From: AC-32 sp963813435
GTDB lineage: Bacteria; Actinomycetota; Thermoleophilia; Gaiellales; Gaiellaceae
NCBI GenBank assembly: GCA_963813435.1
Contig: CAWEYY010000003.1
Span: forward strand, 558,001 to 622,000
Direction of reading: 5' to 3'
Length of the DNA stretch: 64,000 nt
Program-made: the position numbers and the translations under genes
In this document: positions 39,750-48,199 of the stretch, in pieces
Position numbering within the stretch: the stretch's first letter is position 1
Layout of the letters: each line of letters begins with the position of its first letter
The notes under the pieces: generated by a model
Told to the model about the DNA's origin: nothing
Database searches by the model: none
What the model saw: the letters and a program-made list of their open reading frames with translations, nothing else

Positions 39750-40397
39750 ATGCGGGAAGCTCTGGTCTATGCGGTTGGCGTCGCGCTGAGCCCTGTTCCG
39801 ATCGCTGCCAGCATCGTGATCTTGACGAGCCCGCGCGCACTCGCTAAGAGCGCGTCGTTCGTGGCCGGATGGGCTCTCGGCGTCGCGTTCGTCATCACGC
39901 TGCTCGTGGTGATGGTCGACGAGGCTCGAATCAGTGACTCGCATCCTTCGTGGATCGCGGTACCGGAGCTCGTTCTCGGTGCGGCGTTCGTGGGTGCGGC
40001 ACTCGTCCTGTGGGTCCGGCGACGGCGGCGCCGCGCGCAAGCCGTCCCCTGGCTGGACGCTGTCGACGACCTCTCGAGAGTGCGCTCAGCCGGGCTCGGG
40101 GTCATTTTCGCAGCGGCCAACCCGAAGGTCGTCGCGCTTGCGCTCGGATCGGCGCTCTCTCTGGCCGAGGCGGACGCGAACACCGGATCACAGGTCCAGA
40201 CAATCGTCCTGTTCTCCGCGATCGGGATCGTTGGAGTGGCCCTTCCGCTTGTCCTGTACCTCCTCTTCCCGGATCGCGCGGGTTCGCTCCTCGCTCGGCT
40301 GCGGGCGTGGCTCGGCCGGCACGAGGCGACGATCCTCATCGCACTCGGGCTCGTGCTCGGCGCGATCTTCCTCCGGGATGGCGTGGCAAGCCTGTGA
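39750..40397 (+). CDS. GAP (Sap/sulfolipid-addressing-like) family membrane protein 1
   Basis: 215 residues, six helices. VGVALSPVPIAASIVILTSP is the family N-terminus; LGVIFAAANPKVVALALGSA is the central motif. Related mycobacterial proteins take part in surface glycolipid transport. The SulP gene overlaps its stop by 4 nt. A second GAP-family gene is at 43628. Confidence 0.8.
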   Translation: MREALVYAVGVALSPVPIAASIVILTSPRALAKSASFVAGWALGVAFVITLLVVMVDEARISDSHPSWIAVPELVLGAAFVGAALVLWVRRRRRRAQAVPWLDAVDDLSRVRSAGLGVIFAAANPKVVALALGSALSLAEADANTGSQVQTIVLFSAIGIVGVALPLVLYLLFPDRAGSLLARLRAWLGRHEATILIALGLVLGAIFLRDGVASL

Positions 40398-42094
40398 ACG
40401 TGGCGTCTGACCGCGACGACGGGAGCCCGGGCCGGCTGAGCAGGGCCTTCCCGATCCTGGGCTGGCTGCCGTCCTACCGGCGAGCATGGTTGGGACGTGA
40501 CGCGATCGCAGGCGTGATCGTCGTCTGCCTGCTCGTTCCGGAGGGAATGGCGTACGCGCAGATCGCAGGCATGCCGCCGGAGACGGTGTTCTATGTCGCA
40601 CCCCCTGCGCTCATCCTGTACGCGATCTTCGCCAGCTCGCGGAAGCTGATCGTGGTCGTCTCGGCGACCCAGGCCGCGCTCTCGGCGGGAGCGGTGGCGG
40701 CTCTCGCGACGGTGGGCACGCCGGAGTACGCCGAGCTGACCGCTGCGTTGGCGCTGCTCGTGGGCGGGCTGATGGTGCTCGCCGGGCTCTTTCGTCTCGG
40801 CGTGCTGGCACAGTTCTTCTCGCCCTCGGTCCTCGTCGGGTTCGTGACCGGGCTGGCCCTGGTGATCTCGATCAAGCAGGTCCCGAAGATCCTCGGCATC
40901 GAGGAGGGCGAGGGCGATTTCTGGGAGCGCCTCTGGGACATCATCGTCCACCTCGGCGACGTGAACTGGACGACGCTCGCCATCGGGCTCTCGACGATCG
41001 CGGTGATGGTCGGCGTCGAGCGCTTCGCCCATCGGCTGCCCGCTGCGCTGGTGGCGCTCATGTTCGGCATCGTGATCGCGCGAGTTTTCGACCTCGCGGC
41101 GCACGGGGTCGCGGTAATCGAGGAGATCCCGAGCGGGCTCGCCGGACCACAGATTCCCGACGTCTCGCTCGTCGATCTCTCGCTCTTGCTGGCCTCCGCG
41201 GTCGGCATCGCGCTCGTCAACTTCGCGGAGGGGAACAGCATCGCCCGCGAGTTCGCCCGACGGGACGGGGTGAAGCTCGACGCCAACCAGGAGCTCGTGG
41301 GGGTCGGCGCGGCCAACGTCGGCGCCGGGCTCTTCCAGGGGTTCACGATCGGCGCCAGCCTCTCGAAGTCCTCCGCAGCCGATGGTGCCGGCATGCAGAC
41401 CCAGATGGCAGGCGTCGTCGCCGCGGGCCTTACGGTGCTGGTCGCACTCTTCCTCACCGACCTTTTCAGCGGCCTGCCCGAGGCGACCCTCGGTGGGATC
41501 GTGCTTGTCGCCGTGAGCGGCATGATCAAGACACGGCGGATCAGAGAGCTCTACGGATTGCGGAAGACCGATTTCGCCCTTGCGCTGGCGGCGACGCTGG
41601 CCGTGCTGTCGCTCGACACCCTCGCCGCGCTGGTGTTCGCCGTCGCCCTCTCGATCGTGCTCCTCGTCGTCGAGGCGGCGCGGGCTCCGCTCCGCCGGCT
41701 CGGCGAGCAGCCCGGCGGAGCCTTCGTCGATCTCGAGAGGAACCCGGAGGCGCGGGAGCACCCTGGGACGCTCGTCGTCCGACACGACGCCGAGCTGTTC
41801 TTCGCAAACGTGGAGTCCGTCACGCAAGACGTCTACGCCGCAGCCACCGAGAGCGAGCCACCGGTGCGCGCGGTCGTCCTCGACCTGGAGTTGACCTACC
41901 AGCTGGACGTCCCCTCAGCGGAGGCTCTGCTGCTGCTCGCCCACCGCCTCGCGGAGGCGGGCATCCCGCTCGCCCTCGCCCGAGTCCACGGGCCCGTTGT
42001 CGACATGCTCGAGAAGACGGGCGTCGTCGAGGCAGTAGGGCGCGAACGTGTCGGCGGACGCGTCGAGGACGCGGTTCGGGCACTCGAGTTATGA
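40394..42094 (+). CDS. SulP-family anion transporter with STAS domain
   Basis: 566 residues. The membrane domain begins near residue 37 (AIAGVIVVCLLVPEGMAYAQ, the SulP signature) with about 12-14 helices; the N-terminal half includes FSPSVLVGFVTGLALVISIK. A STAS domain (LVVRHDAELFFANVESVTQD to the C-terminus) follows. Substrate could be sulfate, bicarbonate or another anion. GTG 40394 forms a GTGA overlap. Box 5 operon. Confidence 0.93.
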   Translation: MNVASDRDDGSPGRLSRAFPILGWLPSYRRAWLGRDAIAGVIVVCLLVPEGMAYAQIAGMPPETVFYVAPPALILYAIFASSRKLIVVVSATQAALSAGAVAALATVGTPEYAELTAALALLVGGLMVLAGLFRLGVLAQFFSPSVLVGFVTGLALVISIKQVPKILGIEEGEGDFWERLWDIIVHLGDVNWTTLAIGLSTIAVMVGVERFAHRLPAALVALMFGIVIARVFDLAAHGVAVIEEIPSGLAGPQIPDVSLVDLSLLLASAVGIALVNFAEGNSIAREFARRDGVKLDANQELVGVGAANVGAGLFQGFTIGASLSKSSAADGAGMQTQMAGVVAAGLTVLVALFLTDLFSGLPEATLGGIVLVAVSGMIKTRRIRELYGLRKTDFALALAATLAVLSLDTLAALVFAVALSIVLLVVEAARAPLRRLGEQPGGAFVDLERNPEAREHPGTLVVRHDAELFFANVESVTQDVYAAATESEPPVRAVVLDLELTYQLDVPSAEALLLLAHRLAEAGIPLALARVHGPVVDMLEKTGVVEAVGRERVGGRVEDAVRALEL

Positions 42095-42104
42095 GACTCC
42101 AACC

Positions 42105-42935
42105 ATGAACCTCGTCTGGGGGCTGCTCATCACGCTCGGCGCTGCGGGAATCGGGATCGCCTTGATGCTGGTCGTGCGCCGCCGTGCACCGGAGGGAAGC
42201 TACTTCGCCGACGGCGACCGGGCCTCGGGCGTGTTCGGCGTGATTGCGACCGGTTTCTCGGTGTTTCTCGGGTTCATCATCTTCCTGGCCTTCACGAGCT
42301 ACGACCAGACGCGCTCGGGAGCCGAGACGGAGGCATTGATGATCGTGCAGCAGGTCGAGACCGCGCAACTCTTCCCAGCACCCGCCGCCGGGGCGCTGAC
42401 GGGCCAGCTCATCTGCTACGGGCGCTTTGTTGTGCACGACGAGTGGCCGCGGATGCGGGCCGAGACGATCGGGAACAGGATCAACCCGTGGGGCGTCGCG
42501 ATGTTCAAGACTGCGGAGAAGGTCGATCCCAAGACCGCGACCGAGCAGTCGGCCTACGACCAGTGGCTCGGCCAGACCTCGCAGCGGGAAGAGGCGCGGC
42601 TGGACCGTACCCACGGGGCGGTGGGCGTGATCCCGACGCCGCTCTGGTTCGTCCTCTTCTTCATCGGGTCCATCATCGTCGCGTACATGCTCTTCTTCGC
42701 CGATCCGGGCGAGGGGCGGGTGACGCAATCGATGCTGATGGGAGGGGTGGTGGCGGTGATGACCGTGCTGCTCCTTCTGCTCGCCTCCTTCAACCACCCG
42801 TTCCATAGCGGTGTCGGGGGCCTCCAACCCACTGCGATGGAGCGCTCGCTCGACCTGATCAACCGAGCGCTCGCAGCCACCGACGGCGCCGTCAAGGTTC
42901 CCTGCGATGTGAACGGCGTGAGGATGGGCCGGTGA
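42105..42935 (+). CDS. DUF4239 (bestrophin-like) membrane protein
   Basis: 276 residues: two N-terminal helices (GLLITLGAAGIGIALMLVV, IATGFSVFLGFIIFLAFTS), a soluble helical middle, and two C-terminal helices. FLGFIIFLAFTSYDQTRSGA is the typical DUF4239 segment. Possibly an anion channel-like protein. Overlaps the next gene by 4 nt. Confidence 0.8.
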   Translation: MNLVWGLLITLGAAGIGIALMLVVRRRAPEGSYFADGDRASGVFGVIATGFSVFLGFIIFLAFTSYDQTRSGAETEALMIVQQVETAQLFPAPAAGALTGQLICYGRFVVHDEWPRMRAETIGNRINPWGVAMFKTAEKVDPKTATEQSAYDQWLGQTSQREEARLDRTHGAVGVIPTPLWFVLFFIGSIIVAYMLFFADPGEGRVTQSMLMGGVVAVMTVLLLLLASFNHPFHSGVGGLQPTAMERSLDLINRALAATDGAVKVPCDVNGVRMGR

Positions 42936-43567
42936 CCGGGGCGACGCACCCGGGTAGGCGGTTGGAGCTGGTCGCGACGCTCTTGCTTGCGGCCGCGACA
43001 GTCGCGACTGCGTGGAGCGGCTACCAGGCGAGCCGCTGGAACGGCGAGCAGGCGAAGGCGTTCAGCCGCGCCGGCGGGTTGAGGGTCGAGTCAGCCAAGG
43101 CGGACTCGCTCGCGAACACGCAGACCGAGCTGGATGTCACGACGTTCACCCAGTGGATAAACGCTGTCGCCCACAAGGAGGTGAAGTTGGCGCAGTTCTA
43201 CGAGAGGAGATTCCGGCCGGAGTTCAGGCCCGCGGTGAAGGCCTGGCAGGCGACCAAGCCTTTCACGAACGCGAATGCGCCGCTTACACCCTTCCGTATG
43301 CCGCAGTACACCCTCACGGCTCGTGCGGAGGCTCAGCAGCTCGAAGTGGAGGCGGAGGCTTGGGCCGCGAAGGGTCGTGCGAACGTGCAGCGGGCGACGA
43401 ACTACGTGCTCGGAGTGGTGCTCTTCGCCGCAGCGCTCTTCTTCGCGGGCATCTCGACCAAGCTCGAGACGCCCGGGCTACGCCGGGCGCTGCTCGCGTT
43501 CGGCGTCGTCCTGCTTCTCGGCACCCTGGCCTGGATCGCCACCTTTCCGATCAGTCTCTCGGTCTGA
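42932..43567 (+). CDS. Membrane protein, 211 aa, DUF4337-like layout
   Basis: An N-terminal helix (LLLAAATVATAWSGYQASRW), a central helical domain with EAQQLEVEAEAWAAKGRANV, and two C-terminal helices. This order resembles DUF4337 proteins, but no clear motif settles it. GTG start overlaps the DUF4239 stop. Confidence 0.7.
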   Translation: MTGATHPGRRLELVATLLLAAATVATAWSGYQASRWNGEQAKAFSRAGGLRVESAKADSLANTQTELDVTTFTQWINAVAHKEVKLAQFYERRFRPEFRPAVKAWQATKPFTNANAPLTPFRMPQYTLTARAEAQQLEVEAEAWAAKGRANVQRATNYVLGVVLFAAALFFAGISTKLETPGLRRALLAFGVVLLLGTLAWIATFPISLSV

Positions 43568-43627
43568 GGTGCGAGGGTAAAGCGTGCGCGGCGTAAGCGC
43601 GGATAATCGGGAGCAGCCCATGCCCTC

Positions 43628-44359
43628 ATGACGGCAGCAGCCGCGAGAGGCTGCCGGTTCGGGCATGCGATGCGAGGTGTTCCTGGAGTGGAGACGGTGC
43701 TGCAAGTCCTGTTCTACGCGCTCGTCGCGGCCGCCAGCCCACTCGCGCTCACTTCGACCCTGGTCGTCCTCAGGAGCCGGCGCGGACGGCTGAACGGGTT
43801 CATCTTCGCGGCCGCCTTCCTGTTCGGCGGGGGGGTCGTCTGGCTCATCCTGCTCTCACTCGGTGCGGTCACCTCGCTGAACGAGGACGACCGGCACGCC
43901 ACTGCGATCTTCGAGCTCGCCCTCGGAGTGCTGCTCCTCGCCGCGGCCTGGCGGGTTCGCCGCGGCTTCGCGCCGAAGAGGGGCGCAGGTGCGGGGCGTA
44001 CGCGAGCGCTGCTCGCCAGGCTCGAGCAGCTCACACCCACGGCGGCCTTCCCGGTCGGCGCGCTACTCGGCATCGGCGGCCCGAAGCGGTTGACGATAGC
44101 CATTGTCGCGGCGACCACGGTTTCCGTCGCCGGACTGAGCACGGGAGAGGAAATCGGTCTGGCCGTGGTCTACGTGCTCGTGGCGGGTGTGCTGGTCTGG
44201 GTGCCGGTCGCCATGTATCTCGTCGCGGGCCAGCGGGCGGCAGGCTGGCTCGGGGATGCCCAGGAGGGGCTGCGGTCGAACCAACGCGCCATCACGATCT
44301 ACTCGCTCCTCGTCCTGGGCAGTGTGCTGGTCGCCGAAGCCCTGGTCGAGCTCTTGTGA
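43628..44359 (+). CDS. GAP-family membrane protein 2
   Basis: Up to 243 residues, six helices. FYALVAAASPLALTSTLVVL is the family N-terminus and LLGIGGPKRLTIAIVAATTV the central motif. The true start may be GTG 43688. Last plus-strand gene of the box 5 operon; convergent with 44372. Confidence 0.75.
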   Translation: MTAAAARGCRFGHAMRGVPGVETVLQVLFYALVAAASPLALTSTLVVLRSRRGRLNGFIFAAAFLFGGGVVWLILLSLGAVTSLNEDDRHATAIFELALGVLLLAAAWRVRRGFAPKRGAGAGRTRALLARLEQLTPTAAFPVGALLGIGGPKRLTIAIVAATTVSVAGLSTGEEIGLAVVYVLVAGVLVWVPVAMYLVAGQRAAGWLGDAQEGLRSNQRAITIYSLLVLGSVLVAEALVELL

Positions 44360-44371
44360 GCCCGGTAGTGC

Positions 44372-44584
44372 TTACGGACCGCGGACGACGGTGACCATCT
44401 CGCCGACAGCCCACTCCTTGACGAAGTCCTCGCGTCCCTCCACTCGCACCGTGGCGCGTACGGTTTCGTCGGTCCGATCGATTCCCCGCACGACGGTGGC
44501 CTCCACCTCCCCGCCCCGCTCGGGGAGGTCGATCAGAACGACATCACCGGTCTGAAGCCTCTGGGCGGCGAACTCGATCGCCAT
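44372..44584 (-). CDS. Small beta-rich protein, 70 aa
   Basis: ATG 44584 gives MAIEFAAQRLQTGDVVLIDL; the rest, EVEATVVRGIDRTDETVRAT and EMVTVVRGP, suggests a small beta barrel. No known family. Confidence 0.55.
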   Translation of the reverse strand: MAIEFAAQRLQTGDVVLIDLPERGGEVEATVVRGIDRTDETVRATVRVEGREDFVKEWAVGEMVTVVRGP

Positions 44585-44636
44585 CAGTTCGATTGTAGGG
44601 TCTGGCGGGAGTGGCACAGCGATGCGGAAGTGAGGC

Positions 44637-45353
44637 TCACTCGCGTCGTCGGCCAGAGTCTGGCAACTCGGAGGAAGAGGGCAGCCGCGACGACGGAGTG
44701 CCGAGCTCTGCCCATCGAGCGATCAGCGGGCCTACATCGAGGCGTTCGGCCGCCTCGAGGGCCTTCGTCGCGGCCTTGCCGGTCTTCCGGCCGAAGACAC
44801 CGCGGAGGAGCCACCGCTTGATGAGGCGGTGGAGCCGCAAGCGGCGATCGGACAGTTCGGGCACCCGTTTCGGTGCCAGGTAGAGCTCGACCGTGAGCTT
44901 CTTCACGAGCCCCGGGTCGGCTGGCTGTCCCGTCGTCTCCTCGATCCGGTGAGCCAGCAGGGAGCCGAGCACCTGTACCTCGCGCACTCCCGTGTTCAGG
45001 GTGAGACCGGTGGAGACGGCTGTCGTGCCCAGCAGCACCCACGGCACCCTCGTGAACCTCGCGCCTTTCGCCACCGTCCGCACGACGGGCGCGGCGAGCA
45101 CGACGACTCTCTGCAGGTGGCCGGCGACGGCCTCCGTGCCTTCCTTCGAGGCGAGGAGTGCCTTGCCCTCGGCCGCCGACATGACGCGCTCGGACGCCGT
45201 CAGCATGCGGTCGATCGCTCGCTCATAGAGGGCTGGGATTGCATCGGCGCTGGGCATGGTGGCGTTCTCGACGGCGCTTCTTAGCCGTCGGTGGGACGAC
45301 TCGATCCGGTCGTGTTGGACGTTCTGGTGGGAGGGCTTGGTGGGGTCAGGCAT
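44637..45353 (-). CDS. Unknown protein, 238 aa, with one hydrophobic stretch
   Basis: ATG 45353 (MPDPTKPSHQNVQHD). Mostly helical. The middle, FTRVPWVLLGTTAVSTGLTL, is hydrophobic and may insert in or lie on the membrane. The C-terminal half is very basic (RLRLHRLIKRWLLRGVFGRK). I do not recognise it. Confidence 0.65.
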   Translation of the reverse strand: MPDPTKPSHQNVQHDRIESSHRRLRSAVENATMPSADAIPALYERAIDRMLTASERVMSAAEGKALLASKEGTEAVAGHLQRVVVLAAPVVRTVAKGARFTRVPWVLLGTTAVSTGLTLNTGVREVQVLGSLLAHRIEETTGQPADPGLVKKLTVELYLAPKRVPELSDRRLRLHRLIKRWLLRGVFGRKTGKAATKALEAAERLDVGPLIARWAELGTPSSRLPSSSELPDSGRRRE

Positions 45354-45527
45354 TGCCACAGAGTCTCCGCAGGAATGAGCGGGAGGTCGCAGTTTCCAGG
45401 AGTTCTTAGATGCTCGCCCACGCGAACAATGCGAGTCCTTACAGCAGGCTTGCCAGCGAAACGAGCCTTCGCGTAGCAACGGTCCTGTCGGATTCCGCAG
45501 GTCTAGCCACAGGGTGCCTGGGGGACG
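45354..45527. other. Spacer without a visible gene
   Basis: Nothing recognised on either strand between two minus-strand island genes; the base mix is less GC-rich than the neighbouring genes. Confidence 0.5.
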
Positions 45528-45731
45528 TTACGCGCTCTCCATGTCCTCGATACGACGCGCGAGCACGTGAAACGAACGCTGCGCCGCGACGGCCAGGCCC
45601 ATGAGCAGAGCATTCATCTCGTCCACCGGCGGTGCGACCCCGGAGCCAGCCGCACTCTGCGCCTTCACGTACGCCGGCAGATCCTTCACCTCTCGCCGGA
45701 AGATGTCGTCGATCTCGTCGCTTAGTGCCAT
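45528..45731 (-). CDS. Small helical protein, 67 aa
   Basis: Begins MALSDEIDDIFRREVKDLPA; AGGAGA precedes the ATG by 7 nt. Amphipathic helices, no known family. The next gene upstream is separated from it by a bidirectional hairpin. Confidence 0.6.
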   Translation of the reverse strand: MALSDEIDDIFRREVKDLPAYVKAQSAAGSGVAPPVDEMNALLMGLAVAAQRSFHVLARRIEDMESA

Positions 45732-45779
45732 CACGCTGTCTCCTGTTTGCTTGACAGCAAGACTAGAGGACGAGAACGA

Positions 45780-45808
45780 GAGAAGGCCCCTGACTGCGGG
45801 GCCTTCTC
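45780..45808. terminator. 11-bp terminator hairpin
   Basis: GAGAAGGCCCC and GGGGCCTTCTC with a 7-nt loop, 20 nt after the stop of the minus-strand gene at 45829. Confidence 0.7.
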
Positions 45809-45828
45809 ATCGACCGAGCTGCGAGGTA

Positions 45829-46143
45829 CTAGGCGATCGTGACCACGTCCTTCTTGTGCGCGATCACCTCGCCGCTCGTAATCAGCGGCCGGTTGGGAAG
45901 AGCGCTCTCTAGCTTCTCCTCACGCACCCATCCCTCGGCGACGCGAGTCGACTCCTGGGCCTGGGCCAAGGTCTCGAACAGGCCAATCGACGTCATGACG
46001 CCGTCACCTGCTTCGATCAGGTAGTAGCCGCTGAAACCCGGCAGCTTGCTCAAGCGCGGCAGCAGGGTCTCGTTGACCTTCTTGCTCAGCTCCTCGGTGC
46101 GACTAGCGTCGACACCCTCGTAGCGCCGTACGGTGGCATGCAT
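45829..46143 (-). CDS. Antibiotic biosynthesis monooxygenase-like (dimeric alpha/beta barrel) protein
   Basis: 104 residues. MHATVRRYEGVDASRTEEL and FSGYYLIEAGDGVMTSIGLF follow the ABM-type ferredoxin-like fold. Catalytic roles vary widely in this fold, so no reaction is assigned. ATG 46143 chosen. Confidence 0.7.
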   Translation of the reverse strand: MHATVRRYEGVDASRTEELSKKVNETLLPRLSKLPGFSGYYLIEAGDGVMTSIGLFETLAQAQESTRVAEGWVREEKLESALPNRPLITSGEVIAHKKDVVTIA

Positions 46144-46451
46144 CATGGTGCTCCCAACTTTCGCGGTACAGGTGGAGAACGTTGGATCAGTTCTCCCGGT
46201 GTAGGCCTCGAGGGGCCCCCGAGGGACGCGCGAAAGTCTTCAGGAGAGGGCTCTCGCAACAAAGAAAAGAAAGAAACGACGCCTTGATCAGCTACGGCGT
46301 TGCAAGCGGTTCTTCTCGCTGCTAGTGGCGACACTACAGGCGATGCGGACCGGGTGCGGGCACGGACGACCTTGACCGTTGCGAATCCCGCTCGTAGCGG
46401 GATTTGGTCGAAAGGAGCCGCTAACTAACGGCACGCTCACCGGCAGGCGGC
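46144..46451. other. Intergenic stretch without a gene
   Basis: No supported ORF. It holds a short hairpin at 46384-46404 and a moderately AT-rich run near 46258-46275. The promoter of the ABM-like gene should lie at its left end; no palindromic box is present. Confidence 0.5.
46384..46404. terminator. 9-bp hairpin after coiled-coil gene
   Basis: AATCCCGCT and AGCGGGATT with a 3-nt loop, downstream of the minus-strand gene at 46452. Confidence 0.5.
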
Positions 46452-46676
46452 TCAGATGGTCTCTCGGAGAGCGTTCGCCGCAGCTTGAAGACGGTCACTG
46501 ACTTCGGTTAGTTCACGCGCGGCGAGGTCAATGCGCTCTTGCTGAGTGTCCGCGCGCTCTTTCGCGTCGTCAGCGCGTTCGCGAAACCCCTTGAGCTGTT
46601 GCGCCAACTCTTCGACCGTGGCCGTGAGATCTGCCAGCTGGCTCGCGATCAGCGCTGTGTCCTCTTCGGCTGACAT
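46452..46676 (-). CDS. Coiled-coil protein, 74 aa
   Basis: Begins MSAEEDTALIASQLADLTAT; heptad repeats run almost end to end (VEELAQQLKGFRERADDAKE, QQERIDLAARELTEVSDRLQ). CCGGAG just upstream of the ATG. Function unknown. Confidence 0.65.
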   Translation of the reverse strand: MSAEEDTALIASQLADLTATVEELAQQLKGFRERADDAKERADTQQERIDLAARELTEVSDRLQAAANALRETI

Positions 46677-46713
46677 CTCCGGTCTGCCAAATTGTACGCC
46701 TTTGGCGCGCTCG

Positions 46714-46905
46714 TCAAGGTTTGCGCCTTGGCCGGGCCGGTGTCTTCCCGAACAAGGGCGTCTGCTTCCCGATGGGGGCCTCCGCGCCTAGCATCCGCAG
46801 CACCCCGTGCAGCTGTAGCTCCTCTTGGTCTCCGTCCTCGACAACGATCGCAAGCCGCAGCCGGCGTAGGGCCGCTTCATCCACGGTTGGAGCAGAGTTC
46901 TGCAT
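46714..46905 (-). CDS. Small protein, 63 aa, unknown
   Basis: Begins MQNSAPTVDEAALRRLRLAI and ends in a basic Pro/Arg tail. 37 nt upstream of the coiled-coil gene in the same direction. No family. Modest coding support. Confidence 0.4.
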   Translation of the reverse strand: MQNSAPTVDEAALRRLRLAIVVEDGDQEELQLHGVLRMLGAEAPIGKQTPLFGKTPARPRRKP

Positions 46906-47182
46906 ATTCGAAGAGAGTGCTGGCCCTGCGCGCCGAACTCTGTTCGCCTAGGCTCATCGCCTCGCGCGCTAGCGCGCGTTGGTGGCCTTCGGGCTTTCGG
47001 CCGGTGTTCTGGCCGCAGGGCCAGTCCAGCGAGTGTACTCCTCTGAGCCGCCTCTCGCCGTGGCGGTCAGGTGGCGCCTGACGACAAGTGAGCCGGGAAG
47101 CGACTTCTTCCTACCGACTCAGTCGTCCTCACGCGCTCAAGACCTTGGCTCACCCATCTCCCGACACCATCACGTGAGGAGC
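46906..47182. other. Right end of island, no gene
   Basis: No convincing ORF. Several GC-rich dyads such as CGCGCTAGCGCG (46967-46978) are present. The imperfect tRNA copy begins at its right edge. Confidence 0.5.
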
Positions 47183-47226
47183 TTGCAAGCTGGAGATCAC
47201 CGGTTCGATCCCGATACGCTCCACTC
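47183..47226. repeat. Island right attachment site (imperfect tRNA-Ala 3' copy)
   Basis: Matches 27869-27912 at 41 of 44 positions, including the run TCACCGGTTCGATCCCG. Upstream of it tRNA identity stops, so it is not a functional tRNA gene. Confidence 0.8.
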
Positions 47227-47271
47227 CCGATCGAAGTCCGCCCGCTTCGCGGGCATGACGACTTCGATCGG
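47227..47271. repeat. Nested inverted repeat beside the right attachment site
   Basis: Outer arms CCGATCGAAGTC and GACTTCGATCGG (12 bp) enclose an inner GCCCGC-TTC-GCGGGC hairpin. Directly abuts the attachment site. Confidence 0.6.
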
Positions 47272-47360
47272 CTCGCCTGTCGACCCGTAGTCACACTGAG
47301 CCGCTCATGTCGGTCGCGGCGGCGAGTGCGCTCGGCGCCTCCGTCCTGAATCCCACAGAG

Positions 47361-47387
47361 CGAGAGCGCCCCTACCGGGCGCTCTCG
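47361..47387. terminator. Terminator hairpin of the DUF6636-like gene
   Basis: CGAGAGCGCCC and GGGCGCTCTCG with a 5-nt loop, about 23 nt past the natural stop of the minus-strand gene. Confidence 0.65.
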
Positions 47388-47409
47388 AGATAAGGGTCGG
47401 TGTTCGGGG

Positions 47410-47878
47410 CTACCAGAGGCGCCAGGCCTGGCGGGAGATGAACAGGCCGTGACCAGTCCGGCTGCGACAGGTGACCCCCGTGACGCGGGACAGGCAGGTG
47501 AACACCCCGTGCCGGAAGCTCTTCCCGTATGCGAGCTTCGCGTTGTTCGGGCGCGCGGTACCCATGTTGTAGGCGGCGTTGCTGGTGCAGTAGGACCTCG
47601 CCCGATTCGCGACGTTGAGCTGGAAGCCGTGCCAGTCGAGCCCGCAGTTGGCTTGAAGTCTCTGCCTGTAGTTCGCCTTGTCGATTTCGCAGTACAGCGA
47701 CCTTGTTGACGACGAAACACTTGATGTTCCCGGACGGCGAGCGGAAGCCGGGCAGGATGCGGACGCCGGCCTGGCGAGCTGCGGACGACGACGTCGGCGC
47801 GGCGAGGAGGGGCGACGACGCGGCCACGGCTGCTACGAGGATTGCGATGGCCGTTGAGATGAGGAGCGAGAGCTTCAT
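47410..47878 (-). pseudogene. DUF6636-like secreted protein, frameshifted
   Basis: Starts MKLSLLISTAIAILVAAVAA (signal peptide) and continues to LPGFRSPSGNIKCFVVNK in one frame; the rest, LYCEIDKANYRQRLQANCGL, SYCTSNAAYNMGTARPNNAK and CRSRTGHGLFISRQAWRLW, is in another frame and ends at 47410. The pattern FxSPSGNIxC ... GHGFxISR is that of DUF6636 proteins. The joint lies near 47702 and total length is 3n+1, so a single base is extra, by mutation or sequence error. AAGGAGG precedes the ATG. Confidence 0.75.
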
Positions 47879-48199
47879 GGATGCCTCCTTGTCGATTACA
47901 CGCTCCATCCTCCGACCGCCGAGCAACACTGCCGTCACGGGCCGGTAACCGTTTCGCAACGGCGACGACTGGAGCCTCAGCGCGCCCGCAACGCTGGCGC
48001 TTCTGTTACACGACCGTTACGACCACGTCACGGAGCGTTGCGGCCGAAGCGGAGGATGGCCCGCGAATGGCAGCAACGGAAGGAGCCGCGATGACCACCC
48101 GCCCTCGAGATGCGGTTGCCGATCCTCGGACGAGGATCTCTGCCAGAGCGCTCGAGTCCGCGACTGGCTACGGCCGGGGTGGCTGCCTAGGCTTGGCGC
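47879..48199. promoter_or_regulatory. Regulatory spacer before the two-component system
   Basis: No gene. Direct repeat GTTAC at 48005-48009 and 48016-48020 (11-bp period) suits an OmpR-family regulator. TAGGCT lies 6 nt before the response-regulator GTG, a leaderless-type promoter. A palindromic GTTAC/GTAAC site recurs at 50221 after the kinase gene. Confidence 0.45.

Larger units (their letters stand above)
27910..47226. mobile_element. tRNA-Ala-integrated genomic island, about 19.3 kb
   Basis: Bounded on the left by the tRNA-Ala 3' end and on the right by an imperfect copy of it. A frameshifted tyrosine integrase remnant lies 26 nt inside the left edge, the usual place. The island holds about 25 genes with a shared palindromic promoter box found five times, and nothing like it outside. 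No conjugation or phage structural genes are visible, so it is now immobile and probably old. Confidence 0.8.

Noticed and set aside
39767..41827. Long antisense frames over the SulP and GAP genes
   Set aside because: Charge-rich, low-complexity translations typical of the opposite strand of high-GC membrane-protein genes.
47161..47226. A second tRNA-Ala gene
   Set aside because: Only the 3' part resembles a tRNA; the acceptor 5' strand and D arm are missing. It is an attachment-site copy.
47067..47720. A 217-codon open frame on the minus strand
   Set aside because: It is Ser/Arg/Thr-rich shadow sequence over the frameshifted DUF6636-like gene and the attachment site.
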